Shown one piece after another: positions 63,972 to 64,000 of a DNA stretch of 64,000 nucleotides. The notes beneath the pieces were generated by a model. The model ran no database searches and was not told the DNA's origin. It saw only the letters and a program-made list of their open reading frames with translations. The stretch comes from a virus: IMG/VR virus record IMGVR_UViG_3300049491_000465, positions 1 through 64,000 of that record. The stretch is one strand, 5' to 3'. Each line of letters opens with the position of its first letter. Within the stretch, counting starts at the first letter, position 1. The position numbers and the translations under genes are program-made.

Positions 63972-64000
63972 AATATTTTCTCGTAAATAAGATTCATGAA
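63968..64000 (-). CDS. Partial CDS entering from the window edge
   Basis: An open frame from the window edge (64000) ends with the codons for MNLIYEKIL and a TGA at 63968-63970 that overlaps the next ATG. It is probably the C-terminal end of an upstream leftward gene; only ten codons are visible, so nothing more can be said. Confidence 0.35.
   Translation of the reverse strand, partial: FMNLIYEKIL

Overview
The window looks like part of the genome of a tailed dsDNA phage that infects a Bacteroidota host, and it probably belongs to or near the crAss-like (Crassvirales) podoviruses. Four things support this. (1) The gene order runs terminase, portal, scaffold-like protein, major capsid protein, connector/ring-like proteins, a very large tail protein, cargo-like proteins and then a giant RNA-polymerase-like polyprotein. 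(2) The 6414-residue protein carries a DxDxD RNA polymerase motif in the context typical of crAss-like virion polymerases. (3) Three promoters fit the Bacteroidota pattern (TTG, about 19-21 nt, TAnnTTTG), and most genes are preceded by A-rich leaders rather than strong Shine-Dalgarno sites. (4) Several receptor-binding proteins use repeat types that are common in Bacteroidota secreted proteins. The DNA is AT-rich, genes are packed tightly with short overlaps, and I saw no tRNA, CRISPR array or insertion sequence.

Layout. 1-201: a poly-C edge, three repeats of a 12-mer and a promoter. 0.2-3.9 kb: small genes, mostly unknown, including a RusA-like resolvase and a 59-residue protein with two CxxC pairs. 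3.9-7.3 kb: two tail fibre/spike genes sharing an N-terminal adaptor, plus accessory genes. 7.3-10.3 kb: a ferritin followed by a lysis-type cluster (two small membrane proteins, a permuted NlpC/P60-like cysteine peptidase, a membrane coiled-coil protein, an M15 endolysin). 10.3-22.4 kb: packaging, capsid and neck (TerL, portal, scaffold, capsid, connector/ring proteins). 22.4-33.0 kb: a SET-domain fusion, a 1304-residue tail/muzzle-type protein and three cargo-like proteins. 33.0-52.3 kb: one uninterrupted ORF of 6414 codons holding an SF1 helicase, a PD-(D/E)XK nuclease, an RNA-polymerase-like core and a zinc peptidase motif. 52.3-57.0 kb: more receptor-binding proteins (GCTDP-type repeat, Asp-box repeats, tail-collar domain, collagen-like repeats). 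A bidirectional terminator at 57.09-57.13 kb separates this rightward late block from a leftward block at 57.1-64.0 kb. That block holds small, mostly unknown genes plus a stand-alone DnaA domain-IV-like protein and a Cas4/RecB-like nuclease with four cysteines, and probably forms the edge of the early/replication region.

How it may work together (inference). The giant protein and the neighbouring cargo-like proteins would be packaged and injected. The polymerase part could transcribe early genes. The late genes carry host-type promoters, while I found none in the leftward block, which fits a division of labour between virion polymerase and host polymerase. The helicase-nuclease, the peptidase and the SET domain are candidate early host-takeover or DNA-processing activities. 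The ferritin and the SET domain are the most unexpected cargo for a phage structural block.
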